64,000 nucleotides of DNA from Brachycybe producta (GCA_036925085.1 JAUPFP010000001.1:16462842-16526841), one strand, 5' to 3'; counted from the first letter of the stretch, positions 1-12,399 are shown. Numbers and translations are program-made. Notes: generated by a model from the sequence alone, not told the origin.

Positions 1-1390
1 GCCTGCATCGGAGGTGTCAGAGACACCAAGTCCATCTTCCTCCCTCATGGTGCAGGTGGGTTTGTACGGCTTCAGGTTATCTACATGAAACTGGTCACGC
101 ACCTTATGACTATACCCATCTATGAACTCTATCTTGTAGACCAGGTCGGAATACCACGCAACCACTGTACCCTCTTAGCTTTATAAGCCAAGCTCTATTT
201 CTTCGCCTGGCCGAGCTTCCCAGCCTGATCTCTAATCCACACCTGATCTCCCGGCTGATACAGAGGAGGCTCCATACGGCCAGCGTCATACCGTTCTTTT
301 TGCCTTCTTTGAGCAGCCGACAAACGTTGACGTGCCTGCTCTTCAGGCTTGCTGGTCAGGCAAGTCGCGGACTGGACCATTTGGAAGGAGGTTATCAATC
401 TCCATCTTAGGCTCACGGCCAAACAACAACTGATACGGAAAGACCTGCATACTATCCTGGACAGCTGTGTTATAAGCCCACACGGCGGGCCGTAATTTAT
501 CCCACCAGTCATGCTGTTCCTCGAGGGGATCAAGGTACTGCTTGATGGTTTCCATTCGTACACTCCGTAAGCAAATTAGCTTGCGGATGGTATGCCGTCA
601 TGAAGTGATGCGCTTTTTTATAGCGCTCCAGGAACTTCAGCAGGACTTTGCTGGAGAAAAACGGAAGCCACCATCCTTCTTACAACAAGCAAGATAGGGC
701 TCGTGTAGGGATGACGCAAAAGTTGGATAACCCCTGCATCCAACATCTTCGCCACCTCTTCTCTCTCGATCGCCTTGGCCGCTGGAGCGGTCCGACGCAA
801 TCGTTCTCGCACGGGAGGTTGCCCACCGGTATCGATCATATGTTCGACCAGAAAGGTTTCACCCAACTCTGTAAAGTCGCACGCGAAATGATCCCGGCGT
901 TCCAGCAGGAACTCCCGAAGTCGTCTCGCCTCTTCAGGCTTCAGATTGGGTCCAATCTTAAGACGCTCTTCGAGAGTGGGTGCCGGCATCATATTGAGCA
1001 CCTGGCGTCTGTCTCCGGACACCTCTCTCAACTTAGACGAGGCCTCCCCTGGTCGAACCGTCGCCTGAGTGGGGTCTCCCCTCTCAACTTAGAAGGCTCT
1101 TCCAGCCCTACCACTAGGGCAGCCTCCACAGCTTGAGCCGTGGCTACACCCTCTTCTGTTTCCAGGGCAATGGGTGTATTTCCTACGTATTTCCTATGCC
1201 AGATATCGTACGTGCCAAGCCAGTTGGCTGCAGCAATACCTGCCACTGCCAACACATCACATCCACCCAAGGCTTTCCGGTGCGGTTCCATGAGAAGCAG
1301 CTGGCCAGGGCCAGCATGCTCTACCAACGTCACATCGTACGTGGGCTGGCAGCCAGACATTTTCCCTCAGTCGCAGAGAACAAACTTCTA
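1..1390 (-). pseudogene. Ty3/gypsy pol fragments (integrase, RT start, PR-RT linker), internally deleted
   Basis: Reading the minus strand, 1360-1028 encodes the linker between protease and RT, 1031-650 encodes the start of RT, and 563-1 encodes the integrase C-terminal part with the YNTAVQ and FGREP motifs common in this family. The end at base 1 matches the end of pol in the complete element (near 12230 on plus). The RT start runs directly into mid-integrase near 605-650, so most of RT, RNase H and the integrase core have been deleted. Frameshifts are frequent. The fragment cannot encode an enzyme. Its 3' LTR would lie left of the window. Confidence 0.85.
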
Positions 1391-3480
1391 TTCCAGCTCC
1401 TGTCCCACCACGTCCGAAATTGCATAGCATCTCCTTACCGGGTTGACGACCAGCAACACTGGATAATCTCTACTGCCAAATGCCAGCACATAACACATGG
1501 CAAATGACGGCAATGATGGCACCCATGGGACTGGGAGTGGCTCTCCCAGACACCCGTGGTATTATTGGTAACCCTCCATTCCCGGCTGGTCCTACCACAG
1601 ACCAAGGTGATTATTCAGAAAGACCTCTCCTTCTGAATACGGAGGCTCCACACCAAAGCATCGACCCTCGCCCATGGGCTGGGGAGACCTGGCTATCTCT
1701 TCCGGTCCTAGGGCCACAAAGACACCTTCATCAGGACCCGGGTAAGAAGGATGTCCATTCCAAAAGATGGCATGGAACCACATTTGGTGGGAACACTAAC
1801 TGTCCCTGCCGGGCTGCCCCTGCCACTAGGTAACGGCGAGCTGAACCGGTGGAGAGTTCCCACTGACCGAAGGTACCACGACCACCTTCTGGGAGGATGG
1901 AGGCATGCCAAAAACAATGTCTCGCATTGACCTACCATCCGTCCTCACCGTCAAAACCTGACGGGTATGGTCCGGTTGGTTCCCAGCTGCCACGGTCACA
2001 CCGTGTCGGGGCTCCTACTCAACCGTCCTGACACTTCGACCACCACCAGTCCCCTGGGACCCTCGGGTAGAAGTCTTTGAACCTCCCTTCTCACTACGGG
2101 ACTTTTTGTCCTTTTTCTTTTTCTTCTTGTGAGAAGAAGGTTTACCGTACTGTGAGCCGGACTCACCTAAGGTCACAGCCTTACCGGGCCGGTCAGCCTT
2201 AGGAGGGTGGTTAGCCCCTTCGAGTGACTGGACTTGCTAGTTGCAGGCTTTCCAGCCGAAGCTGTACTAGCCTTTGAACTAGCTCCCGTAGCCGAACCGG
2301 TGGTCGAGGGCTGTCGTGTCGCCATGAATCACCCTTTCCCGTCCCAGGGAAGATCTCTCTTCTTCTCCGGTGCAAGGGTTGGCTGACCCTTGCCACCAAC
2401 AGGTTTAACTGCTGCACCCTGGTAAGGTATATTGGCAGCTTGTATCGCCCCCTTTGGGCAATACACTGTTCACCAACTGCAGTGGTGGCACTCAGAATTG
2501 GAGTGGCACTATGCCCGAAAAGGAGGTTCTCCTGTTACGAGCGGATCCCTGGCATTAGCTTCCTGCAGGGGCAGAAACTGAGAGGCCTGGAGCTCGAACT
2601 CCCATCGGTGTGTGCAGCCTTCTTGTCCCACAGAACAAGGGCCTCACATCTTGGTGCTTGAGCCTGGTGGTACCCCAAGCAGTCCTCCTGGCTCCATTTG
2701 CCTTTGGGGAAGCCGGCCGGACCTCCACAAGAGGTCTTGGCCTTCTTCCACACTGGATTACTAGCCCAGTGGCTAGTAATCCAGTGGGGAAGAAGACCAA
2801 GACCAAGTGAAGGAGCGGGGATGTTTTTGTCCCTGACCACCACCACCACTAGTGGGAGTGCTCTTCCTCGGAGCAGAAGAAGGCTGATTGGCCTTTTCCG
2901 CTTTTCGGTCCCTCTTCGGGGTCCCTGACCGCCAAGCTTGAACCAGTAGCTGCTTCAGGCGGACCCGAAACAGACGGCTGGTCAACGGGCCAGGCAGCTA
3001 CTGGGGCTCCCTCAGGATGAGCCAGGGCCTCAGCAGGAAGGACCACTGCCGGTGTGAACTTCGCCATGGCAGCTTCCCTCTTCAGCTGAGCCTCGCTCTC
3101 CGCCAGAGCTTTCATCCTGGTGGTGTGTCTGGCAGCACCGGACTTTTTTTTGATTTTCGAACTATCCTTAAGGTACTGCTGGGTAGGGAACTCCCCGACG
3201 TAGTAACGTTTCCTATCCGCCATCAGGAAACCTGCTGACTGTGCCTGGTACTTTGTACTTGGTACTTTGTTCAGCAGGTCAAGACGGTCCTCTTCCGCCT
3301 CCCCGAAGGGTTGACCTGAATTGGACTGTCTTTCCCGGCCAGGGAGGTCTTTCTACTCCCTTCTGAAGAGGAAGGTCAATGACAAGAAAGTATCCCAGCT
3401 TTCCTCAGCCAGGCGAGCCAATTTTAGCCGGCCTCGGTCTGCCGGAGTACCAAGCTTTGACGGTGAGGTGGCCGCCTAAT
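1391..3480 (-). pseudogene. Extra 3' coding region (ORF3) of the gypsy family, left copy
   Basis: This stretch is related to 35550-37520 (minus) and 30940-32250 (plus). The clearest open part, 3223-2849 on minus, starts MADRKRYYVGEFPTQQYL and is rich in Lys, Glu and Ala. It is followed by a conserved YHQAQ...RC.ALV..DKKAA segment. Later parts are frameshifted but still show the FPTGLL and YSEGEVFLNN-like pieces seen in the other copies. It is sense-oriented relative to pol and lies after integrase (4500-5311). I recognise no known domain: no signal peptide, transmembrane segment or envelope motif. At 1380-1400 it breaks off and joins the PR-RT linker of pol, so the mosaic here is rearranged. 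Confidence 0.6.
2733..2804. repeat. 34-bp inverted repeat with a 4-bp spacer
   Basis: Arms 2733-2766 and 2771-2804 are reverse complements with two mismatches in 34 positions, separated by CAGT. The related copy near 37230-37260 does not show the palindrome, so it arose in this copy. Confidence 0.9.
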
Positions 3481-4500
3481 GGTCGCCATCGGTGATTACA
3501 CGGTGGGATTCGGTGTTAACCATCCCCATGTGGACCCAAAATACAGAGGGGTCCATGGGGACGGCAGGACCACCATCACAGACTGCCAACAGTGGACCCA
3601 AAGGTCCTCCGTCGGCAAGGTCCGCGATGGCCTGCCCCAAAGAATCCTAGGAGCACACAGGATCCGACTCCAACAGCAATGCATCACAAGGATGCAGAAA
3701 ACTGAGAGAGGAGGAAGAACTGCCGCTCCCACCGCCGATATCCTCCTTCTCCGCCGTGGCTATCTGAAACGAACCAAAAAAACTCGTAAGAAACCTTACC
3801 ACGGAAAGAAGCGATTTCCTCAGACATTTTTCGTGAAAAATCGCTTTCCGGCCGGACCAGCACCATGGTACATGGTCGCCCGGTCGGAACCAGCCAAAAA
3901 CCTTTTCGGCCGGTCCAAAACCCGCAATTCTTGGTTCGGTACGTTGGGCGGTGATTTCCACGGGTTTTCACCATGCGAAATCTCGTTCCAACCGTGCACA
4001 ACCTGTAACTCACAGTAAAAATCGTCCCTCACGGGAGTCACACGGTCAGAACGGCCAAACTTACGTTTGGACCGTCCAAATCTCGTACCGTTCAGTTTGT
4101 ATTGGGAGTGGTTTCCATGGTTCCTTTACCATGTAAAACCACTTTCTGCCCGCTAATACCCCATGGTCTATGGTCAAAACCATTCTCCACGGTGGTTTCA
4201 CGAGCAGAACCGTCAAAAACACCCTTTGACCGTCCAAACTCCATAGAACCTGGTCTTCACCAAGTCCCACAGTGTTCGGCAGGCAAACTCCATGTAAATG
4301 CCGGCCCCACAGGCGGTAGCATCACCGTCAACCTCACGACGGTGATGCCTCCACCTGCACCATGTGTGTAAGCGGTCAATGGCCACTTGACACCCAAAGA
4401 CAAAAAAAAACAATACTGCCCATGGGCAGAGAAGAAAGATTCTCCTTTGGGGACTTTATTTTCGTTGGCATCCAGTAGCCTTGAGTTTTTTGGCCGTTTT
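3481..4500 (-). other. Non-coding segment between integrase and ORF3 in the gypsy mosaic
   Basis: No open frame of interest is seen. The stretch has recurrent short palindromic motifs of the type CGTGAAAAA/TTCTGGCCGG and is alignable with 37520-38290 of the second full-length element. A pyrimidine-rich tract ending CAG just before 3763 on the minus strand looks like a splice acceptor and is also found at 37517 in the other copy. Confidence 0.5.
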
Positions 4501-5311
4501 CTCCGGTGAAAACACTTAAAAATAGCCAGCCATGTCCCTCATCCAAACCTTATGACCAGGCTGGTACAGGGGTGGCTTTACCCGGCCAGCATCATACCGG
4601 ATCTTCTGTCTTGCCTGAGCAGCCGCCAAATTTTGACAAGCACGCCCTTTCACGGCTTGCTGGTCAGGCAAGTCGCGGACTGGACCATTAGGAAGAAGAT
4701 TATCAATCTCCAACCTAGGCTCACGCCCAGACAACAATTGGTACGGAGACACTTCCGTGCTCTCCTGCACCGCAGTGTTGTAGGCCCACACGGCGGGCCG
4801 CAATTTCTCCCACCAATCGTGTTAATCCTTGAGGGGTAAACGGTAATGCTTGATGGTTTCATTACGGTTTTGTTCGTACACTCCGTAAGCCCATTAGCTT
4901 GCAGATGCTACACCGTCGTGAAGTGATGCGCTATATCATAGCGCTCCCTGAACTTTTCCAAAACATTGCTACAGAACTGGGACCCACGATTCGAGATGAG
5001 AGATGTCAGTGTGCCATATACCATCAAGATCTCATCTTTAAGAAACTTGACAACACAAGCGACCATAGCCCTTCGTACTGCCTTCGCCATGCCGTACCGG
5101 GTGAAGTAGTCCACCATGATCAACACATAGGTTAACTCTACACACGGACACAGGAAACGGCCCAACGAAGTCCATTCCCCAGGCAAGAACTGGGTAATCT
5201 GGAACTATCGGTTGCAAGAATCTGAGCTCTTTCAAACAGCCGTACTCTGACATACTAAGCATGACTAAACATACTCCATTGTGTCACATTTCATTCCTAA
5301 CCAGTGTATAC
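4501..5311 (-). pseudogene. Ty3/gypsy integrase, 3' part of the split host element
   Basis: The minus strand encodes the integrase core start (GMDFVGPFPVSV, with the first catalytic Asp), a degenerate middle, and the C-terminal WAYNTAVQ and LLSGREP motifs. Several frameshifts break it. At 5311 it is cut by insertion of the plus-strand element. The codons resume at 13867 with the zinc-binding N-terminal part. The 4-bp target duplication ATAC proves the order of events: this element was here first. Confidence 0.88.
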
Positions 5312-6047
5312 TGTGGCAACCTGGTCTGCTCATTTTTAAATTTTTGGATGAGCAGACGAATTCCCTATGGTGGTCTGCCTGACAGCTACAGTAGGCTGTT
5401 GGAACGAACGCCATTTTGGTGCCTGCAGACCTCTCACCATGGAGTCTATGGGTGAGAGGTAAGATGTGACCTCTGTCCCCTCCAGGTGGAGTTGCCTGGA
5501 GGTTTAATGGGACCTGGTCAGCCACAGGATCTGGGCAGTGGGTTGTAGGCAGCTCAACGAACTAGACCTGTGGGCGGAGATCAGGGAGACCTCCACTGTC
5601 CGGCGTTTGGTCTTTGACTTTGTTTTGTTGTTGAGTTTGTGACCTTTTGTTTTGTATAGTGCCCGGCTGGACAAAGTGTCCAGTCAGTTCTGTAAATACT
5701 GCCATCTTCTTTTAGTCATCGTAAGTGTGCATTAAATACACTTTATCCTTGTGTCGTGTTTTTCTTGGGGTTCACCGCGGGAGGGTGGGTTGCCGGTTTG
5801 GGAAACACCACTATCCATTTCCGTCCTCTTTCGGCCGGTAGATCGTGTTGGCTCTCGACGAGGCGGCGTTTTTGTAGTGTGTCACTGTTGAGAAAGCTCC
5901 GCACCGACACTACCCAAGGTTCACCGTGGGAGAGGCGGCTACGGGTACGGTCCCATCCCCGCGTCGGAGCTTGGGTTACCGGTAAGTGAGAGTGTTTCTA
6001 TGTTTTTATTTACCGTGTCATTGTAGCGGTCCAGGCGGGACGTTACA
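5312..6047 (+). repeat. 5' LTR of element 1 (type A LTR)
   Basis: It is 736 bp long and runs TGTGGCAACC...GACGTTACA. An ATTAAA at 5731 is a candidate poly(A) signal. Compared with the 3' LTR it lacks a stretch around 5840-5880 and differs at scattered bases. Confidence 0.93.
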
Positions 6048-6049
6048 AT

Positions 6050-6066
6050 TGGTGGAGGTGCCAGGT
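6050..6066 (+). other. Candidate tRNA primer binding site
   Basis: TGGTGGAGGTGCCAGG starts two bases after the 5' LTR, and the TGG would pair with a tRNA CCA end. The second full-length element has a related TGGTGGAGGCACC at the same place. I cannot name the tRNA. Confidence 0.6.
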
Positions 6067-6149
6067 ACCTGTACCCCGTCTCTTGCACGGTTAATTACCG
6101 TTGATTCGACCATTTAGTCGGCCGAATCACCGTACAGTGCGAGTATGCA

Positions 6150-6600
6150 GCTGGGTGCGGACTTTGGTAACTGGGACAGCGGCGGAAATCACTGTTTCGC
6201 CGTACTTTTACCGTCACTTACCGTGGGGAGCAGACTTTGGTCCGTTGTACCGTGGTGAACGGTAAATTTACCGTCGAATTACTGTGGGGCACGGACTATG
6301 GTCCGTGGTACCGTGGTTTTCGGTGGTGCACGGTGTTTTACCGTAAGTGGTACCGTATGGGGTGCGGACTATGTCCATGGCACCGCAGTCGAAATTGGTA
6401 AAAAGGGCATTTACCGAGAAGTACACCATGGGAAGCGGACTTTTGTCCATTATACCGCGGTAGAAACAGGTAAACTCAAACTCTGACCATACATTACCGT
6501 GGGACAAGGACTTTTGTCCGTGATACTGCAGTTTCACATGGTTCCATCCATTCGTTACGGTATTTTACAGGCTTTTGTCCGTGAATTTACCGTTTTCAAC
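6150..6600 (+). repeat. Leader array of small hairpins, element 1
   Basis: Palindromes of the form CGGACTTTTGTCCG recur at about 6231, 6292, 6365, 6436, 6507 and 6570, a spacing of 60-75 bp. They are separated by TACCGT-rich DNA. There is no long coding frame. The second element has a matching array at 42281-42640. Confidence 0.8.
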
Positions 6601-6708
6601 GGTTGAAATCCGCTATCTGGTGGTTTTTTCAGATTTTACCGTTTATTTACGGTGAAAAATGGAGCCAACCCCAAGAGTACCGATGGAAGGTTGGGAAATT
6701 AGAACAGA

Positions 6709-8359
6709 CATGGGTTTGGAGTTACGCAGCCGCGTAGTAGACCGTCCCCTTGGGGGCGGAAGGCAGAGTTCCCCTGGAGACAGGTGAACAAGGCGGCAGC
6801 GTAGACGGTGACATTCTTCCCGGAGAGTATCCGTTGGAAGACAGTGGATCCGACGGTGATCTCATTGGGGAGGGCGATCGGCCGCGGCCGAATGTCCAAG
6901 TTTCCACCGCCGCCCGTCCGGTTGGACGTGGCGGTCAACTCCTTCGGGACGTGGTGGAAATTCTGCATGAGACTGCCTGGGAGGGTTGGGCCATTTTGGC
7001 TACGCTTTCCGAGTAGCAACTCATAGAGATTGCATACGGGATAGATGTCCTTCGGTTGGAAGGACGACTGTCCCGGTCCGCGATTGAGCCAAGGGTGGAT
7101 GATCGGTATTCACTGTCGCCCATGCGTGACGGCGCACGGAGGAAGGAACCGCTGGTGCAAGCCAGGCTGGTACCTCCGCGGGAAGCACCCAGGCCGTCTC
7201 CGAGGGGGACGGGCCGGGGAGTTGCTCCCGCACCCGGACAGCAGCCGAGGGTTCACATGGTGATACCTTCGGAAGCTGAGTCCGAGTCTGACGTTTCGGA
7301 GAACCGGAGCAGGCAGCCTCGCAGGGTTAACACTGCTGCTTGGACGACCGCTCCAGCTGTTCCGGCGGAGGTTCAGGCGTTAGGGTTTTTTAACCCGGTC
7401 CACTCATTTGCTCGTTACGACGGCAGAGAGGACTTTGCGCCTTTTCTCCGCAAGTTCGAAGTGAAAGCCCGAGCTCAGTGCTGGACGGACGAGTCCCGAT
7501 GCAGTTTCTTCACGTTTCTGCTGGACGGTCCGGCAGAGGAGTACTACGCCACTTTGGTAGAAACTCTTCCAGACCTGACCTGGACTGAGCTGAAGGATGC
7601 TATGCGTAGCCGCTTCAGCACCAGTAACCAGGCTCCCCAGTGTGTCGGCAAATTCGAATCGATGAAACAGGGGACTACCGAGTCTGTGCAGGCATTCTAT
7701 TGGCGGTTCTTGGAACTGTCTGACCGAGTGTCTCCGGGCGAAGACAAGAGCTGTTGGCTCATTCGCTTCAAACGGAAATTCCTGACGGCCTTACTGATCA
7801 ATTGATCGGTTGTAAGGCCGGTACGGTAGAAGCATATGCCAGAAAGGCACGGCTGGTGGAAGCCGATTTGCTTCTGACGGGTAAATTGCCCGCTCGTACT
7901 AGAGGGGTTCCTCAGGACCGGGCTACCGCCCAGTCCTCTGGAACCACGGCTAGCTCTGGGAGCTCTGCCAGGGCTTCATCTTCAAGCCAACTGGGTGTGA
8001 AGGCTGTTGGACCGTCCAAGTCAGACAAAGCAGGAGCCAAAACCGGAGGCAAGAAGAAGACGTCAGGCTCCGGTGGGGGTCAGCCGGCGGCAACGCCTCG
8101 ACGTACGGACCATACGGGAGATTCACTCCGGCGACTAGGTCCTTGTTACGGGTGTAACCAGATGGGTCACTTGAAAAAGGATTGCGCAAATGCTTCGGCA
8201 AAAGGGCAGGTTGCCAGAGTGATGCCTTGCGAAAGCCAGAAGCTCCAGCCAACCGCTGGCTTAGCGTCGGTTTGGCGGAGGGTCGCAAGTATCTGGCCAC
8301 CGTTGATGATGGCCAGTTCTACTACCGACTCATGGAGGACGAAGAGAAATCTTCGGTAA
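6709..8359 (+). pseudogene. Gag of element 1 (capsid and zinc knuckle), frameshifted
   Basis: A usable ATG lies at 7056; an earlier frame from 6709 is broken. Residues FFNPVHSFARYDGREDFAPF and the following LDGPAEEYY and RFSTSN segments are a Ty3/gypsy capsid (about 7380-7740). A frame change near 7770 leads to ARKARLVEADLLLTG and then to one nucleocapsid zinc knuckle, CYGCNQMGHLKKDC (CX2CX4HX4C, about 8147-8188). Gag would form the particle and bind the genome RNA. The frameshift between capsid and nucleocapsid could be mutation; no slippery site was obvious. Confidence 0.88.
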
Positions 8360-8477
8360 ACCGCCACCGGTCGCCACCGTACTGAGTGGTAGGCGACCGG
8401 CTAAGCTTCAAAACTCAGGTGCCTGTCATTGCCAGAGTTCTGAAAGAGGGACGTACCTCCGAGCGGTCTCCAAGTAT

Positions 8478-9269
8478 GTGGATTTCCTGCGTAAGGCATG
8501 GGTGCCTCTGGCGATGTATGCGGACCCGGAAATTACCCAGTGGGTAATTCCAACACCATGCTCCACATTGGAAACCGTGTGCAGTCAGCTGGATTGCTGG
8601 TTTTCCCCCTCACACTACATGCCTAGTGGTGAGGTGCTGGATCGTGCCGTCATCGAGCAGGCAAGAGGAGTTGGTGCGCCCATACCTCCTGCTGTGCCTG
8701 GGAAGTCTCTGGTTTCTGAGACAGTGGCCCAGCCTTCTGCACATCTGGGATTACCATCCGGTGTAGACGATAAGGTGGACGGGATGCAGAAGGTCGATGG
8801 TGGGGACCCGTGGGTTCCGGGCCGGGCCTATGACGTAGGTTCACCACGGGTGTGGGTGTCGATTAGCGACCGTCTCTTGGAGATGATCGTAGACACCGGG
8901 GCCGACGTGTCGGTCCTAAGCATTGCAGTGGCACGAGTGATGGAGTTGCCTATAGAGGAACTGGCGGTTCCTTCATTCCTTCTGGGAATGGGTGGGCACT
9001 CCATCGAGGTAGTAGGGGTCGCAAACGTGGAATTGACCATCCACAAGAAAACAATCAAGGTGCCAATCCTTTTGGTGAAAGGAGAGGGCAAAGCATTGTT
9101 GGGCATTGATCACGCCTCACGCTTCAGCTTGATGGTAGATATCGTGCACCGGAAGGTCTACTTCCGGGAGGATGTCTGGACTGCACATCCAGACGCCCTC
9201 CAAGCTGCATTCACCGATCGAGCGCAGGCGGCAACTCCCAGTGGTTCCGCCTGCACTCGGGAAGGTTGA
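8478..9269 (+). pseudogene. Aspartic protease region of element 1
   Basis: An open frame of 263 codons contains IVDTGADVSVLS (active-site DTGA, about 8888-8923), followed by the flap-like GMGGHSIEVVG and the ILLVKGEGKALLGIDHASRF segment of retropepsins. It would cut Gag-Pol. The domain looks intact, but it is out of frame with both gag and the downstream RT frame, so the polyprotein is broken. Confidence 0.88.
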
Positions 9270-11040
9270 CGGGTGGGTGAACATTGTTTCACCAGAGCTG
9301 CCCGAGACCAGAACCTCTATCGGGCTCGGAGAAGTTTGTTCTCTGCGACTGAGGGAGAATGTCTGGCTGCCAGCCCACGTACGACGTGTCGTATCGGTGA
9401 CGTTGGTAGAGCATGCCGGCCCTGGCCGGCTGCTAATCGTGGAGCCGCACCGGAAAGCTTTGGGTGGACGTGGTGTGTTGGCAGTGGCAGGTATCACTGC
9501 AGCTAACCGGCTTGGCACGTATGATATCTGGCTTGAGAACATGGGGAATGCACCCATTGCCCTGGAAACAGGAGAGGGTGTAGCCACGGCTCAAGCTGTG
9601 GAGGCTGCCCTTGTGGTAGGGCTTGAAGAGCCGTCTAAGTTGAGAAGGGGAGACCCCACTCTGGCGACGGTTCCACCAGGGGAGGCCTCATCTAAGTTGA
9701 GAGGGGCGTCCGGAGACGGACGCCAGTTGCGCAATGTGACGGCGGTTCCAACTCTCGAAGAGTGTCTTAAGATTGGACCCAATCTGAAGCCTGAAGAGGT
9801 GAGACAGCTTCGGCAGTTCCTGCTGGCACGCCGGGATCATTTTGCGTTCGACTTTACGGAGTTAGGTGAAACCTCTCTGGTCGAACATACTATTGATACC
9901 GGTGGGCAACCTCCAGTGCGTGAGGGATTGCGTCTAACCGCTCCAGCGGCCAGGGCAGTCGAGAAAGAAGAGGTGGCGAAGATGTTCGATGCAGGGGTTA
10001 TCTAACCTTCGCGTAGTCCCTACGTGAGCCCTATCTTGCTTGTTTGCAAGAAGGATGGTGGCTTTTGTTTTTGTGTGGACTACCGGTAACTGAAAGCCCA
10101 GACAAAGCTGGATCAGTATCCGTTGCTTCGCATCGATGATGCGCTCGATTCATTGGCCGGTGCGAAGTTCTTCCTACCTTGGACCTGGCTGGTGGTTACT
10201 GGCAGGTTTGGATGGCTGAGCCAGACATTGAGAAAACGGCATTCATTTACTCTCGAGGTCTGTTTGAGTTCCGGAAAATGCCTTTCGGACTCTGCTCTCG
10301 GACTCTTCAGACTTCTGACTCTGCTCCAGCCACCATGCAGAGCGCTAGACCTCTTATTTGCAGGACATAAGTGGGAGACTTGTCTGGTGTACCTTGACGA
10401 TATTATCGTCTTTGGGAACACTTTCGAGCAGTTTCTCGAGACTCTCCACTGTCCTTGGACTGTTACGAGAGGCGGAGCTAAAACTCCCGCCAAAGAAATG
10501 TTTCTTTGGCTTTAACAAGGTTCGTTATCTCGGTCACGTAGTGAGTGCCGAGGGAGTTGCTCCGGACCCGGATCTCTTACGGGTAGTCCAGGAGTTTGAT
10601 GTCCCGACGACGGTGACAGGCATCCACAGTTTTCTCGGACTTGCCGGTTACTATCGAAGGTTCATCAAGGACTTCGCCAAGGTGGCAAGGCCTTTGCATG
10701 ATCTGACAAAGAAGGATGCGTCCTTCGAGTGGTCGGATCAGTGCAAACTAGCATTTGCTCGGTTAAAGGCATTTTAACTGAAGCGCCGGTACTCACCATG
10801 TACGATCCTCGTGGTGAGATAATGATACACACTGACGCTAGTGGGTACGGCTTGGGAGTCGTAGTCTACCAGAAGTTACCGGAGGATCATTGATCACCAC
10901 GCTCTTTGCTATCTGCAGACAGCCAAAAACCTGCAAGGCAGGTTGGAGCGTTGGCAGATGCAGCTTCAAGAGTACCGGTTTAAAGTTCAGTATAAGAAGG
11001 GGACACTGCACGTAGATGCCGACGCTTTGAGTCGGTATCC
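9172..11040 (+). pseudogene. Reverse transcriptase and RNase H of element 1, broken
   Basis: 9172-10005 is the open linker leading into the first RT block (EEVAKMFDAGVI). RT continues over 10020-10520 in shifting frames, with MPFGLC and the catalytic VYLDDIIVFG (YLDD at 10390-10401). 10520-10780 is the RT thumb/connection (YLGHVVSAEG, LGLAGYYRRF). RNase H starts at about 10790 (HTDASGYG) but a deletion near 10890 removes its middle. Stop codons and shifts in at least four places make it non-functional. Confidence 0.9.
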
Positions 11041-12350
11041 TGTTCGTGATGTGGCGGACCTTTCCTTGCCTAAATACGTCGAAGCTGACTTAGGTGAGGT
11101 AATTTACCATATCCGTTCTGAGGTAGATTGGGTCAAGGAGCAGGAAGTCGATGGCTGGTGCTCCAAGGTGAAGAGTGAAATTTTCCGTGACCCCAACTCG
11201 AACCTCCAGTTCAAGTTTGTGGTGGCAGATGACTTGTAGTTTGCCATCAGGTCCATCCAGGATCGGTTAAGAACTATACTGGTAGTTCCGAAGTCATGCA
11301 GGGCTTTCTGCTTAAGGAAGCTACATGACATTCCCGAAGCTGGTCACTTAAGACCTACCAGAGACTGCACTCACACTTCTACTGGATTGGTATGAAGCAG
11401 GACACGGTCGAATATGTTAAGTCCTGTTTGGTGTGTCAAAGAGCGCGACAGTTCGCTCGAAGTCAGGGATTTCTCCAACCGATTGTGCCGGAGTACCCAG
11501 TTGATACCTGGGGAATGGACTTTGGTGGGCCGTTTCCTGCCTCCGTGGGTGGAGTCACCTATGTCTTGATCATGGTTGACTATTTCACCTGGTACGGTGT
11601 GGCAAGTGCGGTACGAAGAGCCACGGCCGCCTGTGTTGTGAAGTTCCTGACGGACGAGATCCTTTCGGTGTATGGCACGCCGAAAGCTCTCGTCTTGGAT
11701 TGTGGGTCCCTGCTGAAGTTCAGGGAGCTCTATAACACAGCGCATCACTTCACGATGGCGTACCATCTGCAAGCTAATGACCGTAATGGAAACCATCAAG
11801 CGGTACCTTGATCCCCTCAAGGAACAGGGTGACTGGTGGGATAAATTACGGCCCACCGTGTGGGCTTATAACACAGCTGTCCAGGAGAGTACGCAGGTCT
11901 CTCTGTATCAGTTGTTTTTTGGCCGTGAGCCTCGGTTGGAGTTCGCGACTTGCCTGACCAGCAAGCCGGGGAAGAGCAGTCTCATCAGCATTTGACGGCC
12001 GCTCAAAGAAGGCAAAAAGAGCGGTACGACGCTGGCCGTGTGGAGCCTCCTCTGTATCAGCCTGGAGATCAGGTGCGGATAAGAGATCAGGCTGGGAAGC
12101 TGGCCAGGCGAAGAAATGGAGCTTGGCTTATAAAGCTGGGAGGGTACGGTGGTCGCGCGGCTGAAGCCGTACATACCCATGAGGGAGGAAGATGGACTTA
12201 GTGTCTCTTACACCTCCTCCGATGCAGGCAGCGATGCCATGGAGGCTTCGGCGGGGAGTAGAGTGACTCCGGCGCCAAAGCCACCGTCCGTTTCTTCGCA
12301 GGAGTCTACTGACTCCGAGGCGGATAACCCCCTCTCCTCCTCGGTATAAT
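11041..12350 (+). pseudogene. Integrase of element 1, catalytic Glu lost
   Basis: The zinc-binding N-terminus is degenerate (CLVCQRAR at about 11430). The core WGMDFGGPFP and VLDCGS give the first two Asp residues. The segment that normally follows is shortened and the conserved ER pair is replaced near 11770 by a frame change, so the DDE triad is incomplete. The C-terminal WAYNTAVQES, FFGREP and QPGDQV motifs remain to about 12100. A Ser/Pro-rich tail runs to 12350. Confidence 0.88.
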
Positions 12351-12399
12351 CTCCGTCCGCGGAAACCGAGGGTGTTTGAAGTGGGTGGGTTTGAGCCTC

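Noticed and set aside
7056-8359. Programmed frameshift within gypsy gag
   Set aside because: No slippery heptamer in the right phase was seen near 7770 and the element carries many other frame breaks.
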